Positions 15,611 through 23,508 of a stretch of DNA of 45,571 nucleotides are shown here, piece by piece. Each line of letters starts with the position of its first letter. Position 1 is the stretch's first letter. The stretch comes from Candidatus Wolbachia massiliensis (GTDB lineage Bacteria; Pseudomonadota; Alphaproteobacteria; Rickettsiales; Anaplasmataceae). Position numbers and translations under genes: made by a program. The stretch covers positions 713,373 through 758,943 of the forward strand of contig NZ_CP061738.1 of NCBI RefSeq assembly GCF_014771645.1. Reading direction: 5' to 3'. The notes beneath the pieces were generated by a model that saw nothing but the letters and a program-made list of their open reading frames with translations, was not told the origin of the DNA and made no database searches.

Positions 15611-18259
15611 ATGCCGAGTTTAAGCTGCCTTTATGGTGACAATGCGGAATTTGTGGAAGAAATGTATAGCCGTTACTTGCGAGGCGATAAATCAATTGGA
15701 GAGGATTGGTATAGAATTTTTTCAAGTAATCTTGAGGTTAACAAAACGAAGCCTTGTAGTACACAGCATGCAGTCAAGGTGGAGGATTCGGTAGCGAATT
15801 TTTTCAGGTCCTATGGTCATTTTTTTGCAGACTTAAATCCATTATTACCAAGTGTAAATAGAGAAATAGATTATCAAAAATACTTGAATCTCTCCCCAAC
15901 GTGTGACACTGGAGTTTATAAAGATATTTACTGTAAGAATATCGGTTTTGAATTTATGCATATTTCCTCTTATCAAGAGAGAATGTGGTTGCAAGAAAAA
16001 ATTGAAAATCAAACCTATACGCTGAGCTTACAAGATAAAAAAGAAATACTTAGGCACTTGATTGAATCCGAGATGTTCGAGCAGTTTCTCCATATGAAAT
16101 TTCCTGGGTATAAGCGTTTTTCTATTGAGGGTGGGGAGTCAGCTATTGTTGCGATTGAGAGAATTATTAGTGATTCCGCAGCTTTTGGTATTGAGGAAGT
16201 AGTTCTTGGTATGGCTCACCGAGGGCGGCTCAACGTTCTAACCAAAGTTATGGGAAAAGAATATGCGGCAATGCTGTCTGAGTTTCAAGGCAACCTTGCA
16301 TATCCAGATGACCTTGAGGTATCTGGTGATGTGAAATATCACCTTGGTTATTCTTCTGATCGGACGCTTGCTGATGGAAAAAAAATGCATTTAAGTTTGT
16401 GCTCTAATCCATCTCACCTTGAAGCAGTAAATCCGGTTCAGGTTGGAAGAATAAGAGCAAAGCAAAAAATAAGGCCTGTGCTTGGAATATCAATTCACGG
16501 TGATGCGGCCTTTATAGGTCAAGGAGTAGTTGCCGAAACTCTGGCTTTAAGCAATATTGAGGGTTATAAAGTAGATGGTATCGTACACATTGTCATCAAT
16601 AACCAAGTTGGCTTTACTGCTAACCCATGCTGCGCACGGTCATCTTTTTATTGCACTGATATAACTAAATCTATAGAAGTTCCAGTGTTTCACGTTAATG
16701 GAGATAACCCAGAAGCTGTCAGTTTTGTTGCAAATCTAGCAGTAGAATATAGGCAGAAATTTAAAAAGGATGTGGTGATCGACATAATATGCTACCGTAA
16801 GTATGGCCATAATGAAGGCGATGAACCACATTTCACTCAGCCACTCATGTATAAGGCAATATCAAAGCATAAAACTCCAGGAACGCTGTATGAAGAGAAG
16901 TTGACTGCAGAGAAAGTATTGAGTAATGATGAAGTGAGTAAATTACGCAGCGAATTTAGAGCAAGGTTGGATAAGAGTCTTACTGAATCAGTGACTTATG
17001 TTCCTAAAAAAGCTGATTGGTTTGATGGAGTGTGGTTAAAATTAAGAAGAGCAGAGTTGAATGATTTAAGTGAATACTATACGGACTCTGGTGTCTCGCC
17101 AGATGAGCTAAAAAAATTGGGTGTGCATATAAATAGCAATATCCCAGGTGGTTTTAATATCAACAATAAAGTTAGAAAAATACTTGATGGAAGAATAGAC
17201 AGTATAAATTCCGGTAGCAATGTAGACTGGGCAACGGCTGAAAGCCTTGCGTTTGCATCGCTACTTACAGAAGGAATAGAGGTGCGTTTATCAGGACAAG
17301 ACTCTGGTCGTGGCACTTTCTCGCACCGTCATTCAAGGCTTATTGATCAGGTAACAGAAGAAACATTTATTCCACTTAATAATATAAATGAGAAACAGGC
17401 GCACTTTGAGGTTATAGATAGCGCTTTATCAGAGTATGCTGTAATGGGCTTTGAATATGGATATAGTCTTGATTCTCCGTATTCATTGGTGCTCTGGGAA
17501 GGACAATTTGGTGATTTTGCAAATGGTGCACAAATTATGATTGACCAATTTATCGCATCTGCGGAAACAAAGTGGTTGCGATCAAGCGGTCTAGTTTTAT
17601 TGCTGCCCCATGGCTATGAAGGGCAGGGACCTGAGCATAGTTCCGCGCGTATAGAGAGGTTTTTGCAACTCTGTGCAGAAGATAATATTCAGGTGGTTAA
17701 TTGCTCCACTCCGGCAAATTACTTTCATGCTTTGCGTAGGCAAATTCATCGAGACTTTCGTAAGCCTTTAGTAGTATTTACGCCTAAATCGCTATTACGT
17801 CACAAAAGAGCAGTTTCTAATTTATCCGACTTTGAGGGAAAATTCCTTACAGTAATTCCAGAATATAGAACATGTTTAGCTGCAAATGATAAAATACATA
17901 AAGTTATAATATGCAGTGGTAAAGTCTATTACGATATAATTGAAATGCTTGAAGTACAGAAAATAAACGATATAGCAGTAATACGTTTGGAGCAATTCTA
18001 TCCATTTCCTGCTGATAAATTAAGTATTGAGCTTGAAAAATACGCAAACGCTGAAATTGTATGGTGTCAAGAAGAACCGAAAAATATGGGAGGATGGTTC
18101 TTTGTCAATCCATTAATAGAAGAAGTGTTATCCAATCTCAATATTCAAGTAAAAAGGCCTGAGTGCATTGCGAGACCTGCTGCTGCATCTCCTGCATGTG
18201 GTTATGCTAGTGTTCACACTCAGCAACAAGAGGAGATTTTAAGGCAGGTAGTAGTCTAA
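15611..18259 (+). CDS. sucA: 2-oxoglutarate dehydrogenase E1 component
   Basis: Thiamine-diphosphate enzyme that decarboxylates 2-oxoglutarate in the TCA cycle, passing succinyl groups to SucB. The N-terminal segment YGDNAEFVEEMYSRYL, EMAHRGRLN-like GMAHRGRLNVL, HGDAAFIGQGVV, VINNQVGFTA and the C-terminal WCQEEPKNMGGW are family hallmarks. ATG 15611 gives 882 residues (E. coli 933); a TTG at 15590 in frame is less likely. SucB is not in the window. Its stop overlaps the convergent DUF2460 gene by four bases. Intact. Confidence 0.97.
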   Translation: MPSLSCLYGDNAEFVEEMYSRYLRGDKSIGEDWYRIFSSNLEVNKTKPCSTQHAVKVEDSVANFFRSYGHFFADLNPLLPSVNREIDYQKYLNLSPTCDTGVYKDIYCKNIGFEFMHISSYQERMWLQEKIENQTYTLSLQDKKEILRHLIESEMFEQFLHMKFPGYKRFSIEGGESAIVAIERIISDSAAFGIEEVVLGMAHRGRLNVLTKVMGKEYAAMLSEFQGNLAYPDDLEVSGDVKYHLGYSSDRTLADGKKMHLSLCSNPSHLEAVNPVQVGRIRAKQKIRPVLGISIHGDAAFIGQGVVAETLALSNIEGYKVDGIVHIVINNQVGFTANPCCARSSFYCTDITKSIEVPVFHVNGDNPEAVSFVANLAVEYRQKFKKDVVIDIICYRKYGHNEGDEPHFTQPLMYKAISKHKTPGTLYEEKLTAEKVLSNDEVSKLRSEFRARLDKSLTESVTYVPKKADWFDGVWLKLRRAELNDLSEYYTDSGVSPDELKKLGVHINSNIPGGFNINNKVRKILDGRIDSINSGSNVDWATAESLAFASLLTEGIEVRLSGQDSGRGTFSHRHSRLIDQVTEETFIPLNNINEKQAHFEVIDSALSEYAVMGFEYGYSLDSPYSLVLWEGQFGDFANGAQIMIDQFIASAETKWLRSSGLVLLLPHGYEGQGPEHSSARIERFLQLCAEDNIQVVNCSTPANYFHALRRQIHRDFRKPLVVFTPKSLLRHKRAVSNLSDFEGKFLTVIPEYRTCLAANDKIHKVIICSGKVYYDIIEMLEVQKINDIAVIRLEQFYPFPADKLSIELEKYANAEIVWCQEEPKNMGGWFFVNPLIEEVLSNLNIQVKRPECIARPAAASPACGYASVHTQQQEEILRQVVV

Positions 18260-18855
18260 CTGAACTTCACTTCCACTAGTGGAATGTTATTCCAACTGCA
18301 ACTGCCATAGTTGTCAATAGAGGCGTTTAGGTAATCTGTGTCAAAGCGCACGGGTATATCGAATTCAAAGCTTGCGGTGATTATTGCATCTTTCACTGGT
18401 GGTTTCGTAAATGTTATTTCTCCCGTTGAATAATTTACTGAATATTTTTTTGTTTCTGCACCGTTTAAATAGATTTTTACTGTATCATGCACTGGCTTCT
18501 TGATTACACGTACATGTTTGTCTTTTTCACTTATATAGATTTTGATCAATTGAAAAATTATTTTTTCGTTGTTTCCTATTCCAATTTCTTGATTGATGGC
18601 TGTAAAGTCTGACCAATCCTTAAAACGAAATCCTATAGCTTTACCTTTCCGTGCGTGAAAAAATGTTATTAATTCTTGTATCTGCTCATTTGATCTGATC
18701 CCATAAGCTATATTATACCTAGCACGAGCACAAGACCAATTAATGTTGCGCTGTTCACAACCATTATGCGTTGTTACAATATCGGTAGAAAATTCTGGTC
18801 CTCCAGTGGAACCATAAGATATATTCTCTGGAAATCTAATTTCTGTGAATGACAT
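18256..18855 (-). CDS. Phage/gene-transfer-agent DUF2460 (TIGR02217) tail protein
   Basis: The 199 residues match the DUF2460 family, the orf12 product of the Rhodobacter gene transfer agent and a baseplate/tail-tip protein of lambda-like phages. Signatures are the start FTEIRFPENISYGSTGGPEF, RWSCARARYN-type NWSCARARYNIAYGIR and the end FDIPVRFDTDYL. GTA gene clusters scattered in Rickettsiales encode such proteins. The gene looks intact, with Shine-Dalgarno GGAGA just before ATG. Upstream the region is broken at 18982 by IS630, so its normal partner genes (tape measure, orf13-15 types) are absent here. Confidence 0.85.
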   Translation of the reverse strand: MSFTEIRFPENISYGSTGGPEFSTDIVTTHNGCEQRNINWSCARARYNIAYGIRSNEQIQELITFFHARKGKAIGFRFKDWSDFTAINQEIGIGNNEKIIFQLIKIYISEKDKHVRVIKKPVHDTVKIYLNGAETKKYSVNYSTGEITFTKPPVKDAIITASFEFDIPVRFDTDYLNASIDNYGSCSWNNIPLVEVKFS

Positions 18856-18982
18856 ATGTTCTCCTGAAAAATAAAGTTGAAATAACTTGGCTGAAGAAGG
18901 TGTGTAAACGTTATGACTTGGAGGTAGTAAATGATGCCACCAGGCTTAACTGCTGTTACTTATCACACCCATGGCTACTATA

Positions 18983-19932
18983 TAGCCCTTCTCATAATAG
19001 TGGAAACAAATGAAGAAAAGCAGAATCGACAGCATGGCGAAAAGATTTAAACAGAGGTATGTTCCTTCTGACTCTGTTTTTGATAGCAAACCAATAGTGT
19101 TCAATATCATTAAAATCAGGAGAATAGGGAGGGAGATACATAATTTCTGCACCAACACTTTTGGCAAATTCGACAATCTTTTTAGACTTATGAAAAGTTG
19201 CATTGTCCAAAATCACCGTTTGTCCAGGCTGTAAAATTGGTGCCAGAAATTGCTCGAACCAGCCATTAAAAATCTCTGTATCACAATAGCCTTCAAAGGT
19301 CATAGGTGCAACGATTTTTCCCTTGTTTAAAGCTGCAATCATGCTAACTCGCTGCGTTTTTTTACCTGATTTTAATGCATGAAACCTCTCTCCCTTTCTG
19401 CAATACCCGTATGGGTAGTCCTCTGTATTGTCTATACCAGATTCATCAATATATACCAGCTTTTCAGGAGATTTTGCAGATATAACTTTTAAAAATTCAG
19501 CTCGTTTTTCTTCGTTCCTTTCTTTGTACCCATAAGTCTTTTTTTGCGTGTAAATCCAATTTTTTTCAGAGCTCTATGAATTGTTTGACGACTTATATTG
19601 CCCCATAGTTTAGCCACCTCTGACTGTGTTTTATCGCCATGTTTTTTCACAAATTCTGCAAACGCATTCCAGTCGGTAATTTTATGATTATAGCCCCTAT
19701 TCCCCAGTTTCTTCGATTGAAAATCTCCTGTTTCTTTGCGCCTTTTCTCCCATTTATACAATGTTACTCTACCAATTTTGAATCTCTTTGCTACTGCTGT
19801 TTTACTCTCTCCTTCATCCAACGCCTGGATGACTTTTTTCCTTAAGTCATAGCTATATGCTGCTGGCACTTTTACCTTTTCATTACCCTAAGCCCCTATT
19901 CTATCCTGTTTCTACTTTTATGAGAAGGGCTA
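18983..19932 (-). mobile_element. IS630-family insertion sequence
   Basis: About 950 bp, bounded by TAGCCCTTCTCATAATAGTG from 18983 and its near-reverse-complement ending at 19932 (TAGCCCTTCTCATAAAAGTA on the minus strand), with TA on both outer sides (18981-18982 and 19933-19934), the target used by IS630. One transposase in two frames. The sequences outside the two ends come from different origins (see findings), so the element sits at a rearrangement junction. Confidence 0.88.
18992..19869 (-). CDS. IS630-family transposase, expressed by -1 frameshifting
   Basis: The first frame (19869-19489, 126 residues) carries an N-terminal HTH: AYSYDLRKKVIQALDEGESK, then AVAKRFKIGRVTLYKWEK. The second (to 18992) carries the DDE domain with VYIDESGIDN, ILDNATFHKS and PPYSPDFNDIEHYW. 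The frames overlap at a run of seven A (19539-19545 on the plus strand as T), where reading CGC AAA AAA and slipping back one base enters the second frame to give KTYGYKER. Continuous product about 292 residues with all catalytic acids intact. Programmed -1 slippage is established for several IS families; here it is inferred from the site and from conservation of both frames. Confidence 0.8.
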
Positions 19933-20639
19933 TAAATGTATGTACAATATATTGGGCATAGACCAAAATGGCAGAAAAGAAGTCCTGGGCTTTTATTTGG
20001 CTGAAAGTGAAGGAGCTAACTTTTGGTTGGGAGTGCTAAATAACCTCAAAGAAAGAGGAGTAGAAGATATTCTGATTGCATGTGTAGATGGGCTAAAAAG
20101 CTTTCCTGCAGCCATCAACAGTGTATTTCCCAGTGCAGAAGTGCAGCTATGTATAGTACACCAAATAAGAAATTCTCTGAAATATGTATCCAGTAAAGAT
20201 GTGAAAGTTTTCATGAATGATTTGAAAAAAATATATCGTGCTTCAAGTAAAGAAATTGCTGAGAATTATCTGCTTGAGCTGGAAGAAAAATGGGGAGAAA
20301 AGTATCCTTTAGTTATAAAATCTTGGCAGAATAATTGGGAAAACTTATCCAGTTATTTTAAGTACTCTGGGCCAGTTAGGAAGCTGATTTACACCACTAA
20401 TCCAATTGAGGGGTTGCATAGACAAATCAGGAAATTTACTAAAACTAAGGGTTCATTTACTAGTACAAATGCCTTGTACAAACAGGTATATTGTGCTATA
20501 AAAAAGGTAGAGCAAAAGTGGATTATGGCTCTCCCCAATTGGGCATTAACTATGTCTCAGCTTGATATTTTCTTTCCTGATAGATTGAAAATTGAGTTGA
20601 ACTAAAAATGCGGCTTGACACACTTTTTTGAACATTCCC
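19933..20639 (+). mobile_element. Truncated second IS256 copy
   Basis: The right part of the same IS256 element as 12182-13517, in opposite orientation. It starts inside the transposase at TAAATGTATGTACAATAT and runs to the intact right end repeat finishing at 20639. About 630 bases of its left part, including the left end repeat, are missing and replaced by the IS630 element. The right flanking octamer TTAATGAT (20640-20647) has no partner. Confidence 0.9.
19937..20605 (+). pseudogene. IS256 transposase 3' fragment
   Basis: Encodes the last ~222 residues of the IS256 transposase from MYNILGIDQNGRKE to the stop. Compared with the copy at 12216-12890 the protein differs at one position by eye (FFPDRL here, FFPDGL there). 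The first catalytic aspartate (MDGMFF) and N-terminal domain are absent, so it is inactive. Confidence 0.88.
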
Positions 20640-20870
20640 TTAATGATCGAAAAAAATCACGAGATTAATAATCTTATATGTATTAAACAAGAGACTGATA
20701 TTAGTTTTGACTTCCCCAATTCTTCTGTCAGTTGATTCATTATTGTCAGATTAAGTTTTATCTAATACAAGATACAGAAAAATAGAGTATCTATCTTAAT
20801 TTCCTTGAATTTGTTTGCAATCTCTTAACTTGACGCTTATAATTTATCTTATGCTCCCAACTTAGACAAC

Positions 20871-21452
20871 TTACTCGCTTATTCTTTCCTTTATACTTTT
20901 TATAAAGTCGTCTCTATATAAATTAGCTGCAGCCCAGTTAGGGTATGATACTCTGTGTATGCCATAGTACTTATGACGGTGATGCACATCACACAAAGGC
21001 ATAAGGTTATGTGGATGATGGTCTATCCATGCTAATATAGTAGCTTGATCCATAAATGTTTTGTATATCTAGCATTCAGGATGTAATCTTGCAAGATGTA
21101 CTTTTAATGATTTATTAAATTTATCTACATCTATTGCATTAGCAAGAGCCCACTCTATATGGTGGTGATGCAACTCCATTTGTGTTGCTTGATAATAATT
21201 AATTGTTTTATCTTTCTTTTTCTCAGGATCAGATAAAATGCTTTCCGTTACCCCACAAACAACACAACCAGCATTATGTTTTGATATAATTTCCTGACGT
21301 ACTTTTCTATATTCATTCGATTCTGTACGCTTTCTATGTTCAGGATAAAAATCTGCTTCAGTAAGTTGATGAAATTCTCCATGAATATTCAATATCTCTT
21401 TTCTTATCTCTGCTTCATGGGCAGGTGTATGACAATAAATGTCATTTGACAT
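20871..21452 (-). pseudogene. HNH-nuclease-like gene interrupted by an in-frame amber codon
   Basis: One reading frame of 193 sense codons is split by a TAG at 21069-21071: 127 residues before it (HNAGCVVCGVTES, QMELHHHHIEWALANAID) and 65 after it including NLMPLCDVHHRHKYYGIH. Cysteine pairs and histidines fit a zinc-bound HNH fold, with the LHHHH motif as the catalytic beta-strand and the NL-LCDVHHRHKH part as the alpha segment. The stop lies between them, so truncation should inactivate the enzyme unless read through. There is no frameshift. The 230 bases to its right-hand neighbour IS256 (20640-20870) hold nothing recognisable. Confidence 0.65.
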
Positions 21453-21789
21453 AGCTTCCTCTTTATAATGAAAGTAAAAGTATATGAATATAATACTTAA
21501 TGTATACTTAATTCTTATTACAACTGTAGTAAAAACTAAAGATTAACATAGGATCTATCTTCTTTTTTCCAGATTCCAGTGTCACGTGCTGGAATGATAG
21601 AGCTAGTAGCCCTTTCTCCTATCATCCAAATAGCAGATGGCTCTTTTTTTTCTGGTCACGCACTGGAATGAAAAAAGGAAGGGATCAGAATAACAAAAAA
21701 ACAATAATACATAACAATTCTCAGAAAGGGTTTTTTGCTTAAAAACTTTATTTCACTTAGAATATCTTATCTGGTTTGTTTGTATTACA
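21453..21789. repeat. Gene-free gap with palindromic elements
   Basis: A hairpin ATTCCAG/CTGGAAT at 21573-21595 with the inner GTCACGTGC, followed by a related CACTGGAATGA at 21659-21670, marks palindromic repeats of the same kind as those at 36240-36370. Otherwise only AT-rich spacer; no gene seen. Confidence 0.55.
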
Positions 21790-22614
21790 GTGAATAAGTT
21801 ACTACAGAAATTTTACAATATCATTTATTGTCTTTATCGTGCTTTGGTCGACACAATTTATAATGATGGAATGGAACACGCGGGATACTTATCATTTTTA
21901 ATCCTGTTATCAATATTCCCCTTTCTCATAGTTTTAATGGCTTTAGCGTCAACATTTGCAAATTTCTTAGACCAATATAACATCGGCTGGACATTTATAA
22001 TTGATAACATGCCACAGGACATTTTAGCATCTTTAATGCCACGCATTAGGGAGATAATATCTGGCCCGCCACATAGTTTATTAACTTTAGCAATTGTAGG
22101 TGCTGTTTGGACTGCCTCATCGACGATTGAGGGATTGAGAACAATATTGAATAAAGCCTACAAAGTTCCGGTTTCGCCACCTTATATACTGAGAAGAGTA
22201 TTAAGTATATTGCAATTTTTAGTAATTACGCTTATTGTAACTCTGACTGTAGTATTTTCTACATTAGTGCCAATGCTAATTGATTTTTCCTATCATGGAC
22301 TAAGTTATACCAAATATCTCTTCATTGAATTTGTACTCTTTATAGTAGTATCTTGGCTATATTTTATGCTACCAAATATAAAACAAAATTTGTCAGATGT
22401 ATTCCCTGGATCTTGTCTGGCTGTTATACTTTGGACAATTTCTGCTTCAGCTTTCAAGCAATACTTAAAAGCTTCCTTTGGCCAACTGGATTTGATATAT
22501 GGAAGTTTAGGTGGCGTAGTAGTGTCATTACTATTTTTCTACATGTTAAGTTTAATTTTTATATATGGAGCAAAGTTCAATTTTCAGCTAAAATATTCTA
22601 ATGAATCTCGCTAA
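21790..22614 (+). CDS. YihY/BrkB-family inner-membrane protein
   Basis: Integral membrane protein once misassigned as RNase BN; role unknown, possibly transport. The 274 residues from GTG 21790 contain six hydrophobic segments; NDGMEHAGYLSFLILLSIFP, AVGAVWTASSTIEGLR-like IVGAVWTASSTIEGLRTILN, and DLIYGSLGGVVVSLLFFYM are family blocks. It overlaps the next gene's reading frame slightly and shares an operon with the downstream SDR. No better start (ATG) is present nearby. Confidence 0.9.
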   Translation: MNKLLQKFYNIIYCLYRALVDTIYNDGMEHAGYLSFLILLSIFPFLIVLMALASTFANFLDQYNIGWTFIIDNMPQDILASLMPRIREIISGPPHSLLTLAIVGAVWTASSTIEGLRTILNKAYKVPVSPPYILRRVLSILQFLVITLIVTLTVVFSTLVPMLIDFSYHGLSYTKYLFIEFVLFIVVSWLYFMLPNIKQNLSDVFPGSCLAVILWTISASAFKQYLKASFGQLDLIYGSLGGVVVSLLFFYMLSLIFIYGAKFNFQLKYSNESR

Positions 22615-22624
22615 GGAGAAAGAA

Positions 22625-23374
22625 ATGGGTCAGTTAGAAGGCAAAGTAGCTTTAATTACCGGGGCTTCAGGTGAAATAGGATCTGCTGTTGCAAAAAGGT
22701 TTGTAAGAGAAGGTGCATATGTAATTTTAATTTCAAGGTCTATTGAGAATCTCAAGCCACTATATAGTGAAATTGAAGAACTTGAAGAATTCAAAGAGGG
22801 TTCCGTAAAACTAATTCAGCTTGATCTTTTAGATTTTGAGAATGTAAAGATACTGCCGAACATGATAGAGAGCCTGAAGTTATCAGAATCTGGAGCACTT
22901 GATATATTAGTTGCGTGTACTGGCATTTTAGGTAAATTGAATCCTGTTCATGACTGCGAGCTTGAAGAGCTGCAGAATGTAATGAATACAAATTTTATTG
23001 CCAATTGGTACTTACTTAAGAACTTAGATCCAGTGTTAAAAGAATCTAATTCTGGAAGGGTGATATTCATAACTTCAGAAGCGACACTTTCTCCTTCTTC
23101 TTACCCATATTGGGTGCCGTATGCTGCAAGCAAAGCTGCACTAGAAATCATGGTAAAGATATATGCATCTGAGACAAAACATACAAAATTATGTGCAAAT
23201 GCTGTGTATTCAGAAGGACCTATCGACAGTGAAATGTATAAGCAAGCGTTTCCTGGAAAAGATACATCTGAATTAGTGTCACCTGACAAACTAACAGACA
23301 GATTCGTGGAGTTGGCTTCTAAAGATTGCAGCGTATCTGGACAAATCTTACCATTAAGCAAATCTCTCGAATAA
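22625..23374 (+). CDS. Short-chain dehydrogenase/reductase (FabG-like)
   Basis: NAD(P)-dependent Rossmann enzyme. From ATG 22625, preceded by AAGGAG (22613-22618), the protein starts MGQLEGKVALITGASGEIGS with the TGxxxGxG nucleotide motif; the catalytic set is the serine of IFITSEAT and the YAASK motif (PYAASKAALEIM). 249 residues, family length. An in-frame ATG at 22601 would overlap yihY and lacks a ribosome site. Substrate is unknown; conserved alphaproteobacterial gene, possibly fatty-acid or quinone related. Confidence 0.88.
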   Translation: MGQLEGKVALITGASGEIGSAVAKRFVREGAYVILISRSIENLKPLYSEIEELEEFKEGSVKLIQLDLLDFENVKILPNMIESLKLSESGALDILVACTGILGKLNPVHDCELEELQNVMNTNFIANWYLLKNLDPVLKESNSGRVIFITSEATLSPSSYPYWVPYAASKAALEIMVKIYASETKHTKLCANAVYSEGPIDSEMYKQAFPGKDTSELVSPDKLTDRFVELASKDCSVSGQILPLSKSLE

Positions 23375-23508
23375 GTTGCGCGAACGTCGTGTCTTAGGGC
23401 AATCATAGTATTACCTATAATCGTCAGGGTAGCTCATAAGTCCAATAAAAATTCACATATATAGGAAAGATTGGTAATATTACTTGAATAGGGATTGTTA
23501 TTGTAATT

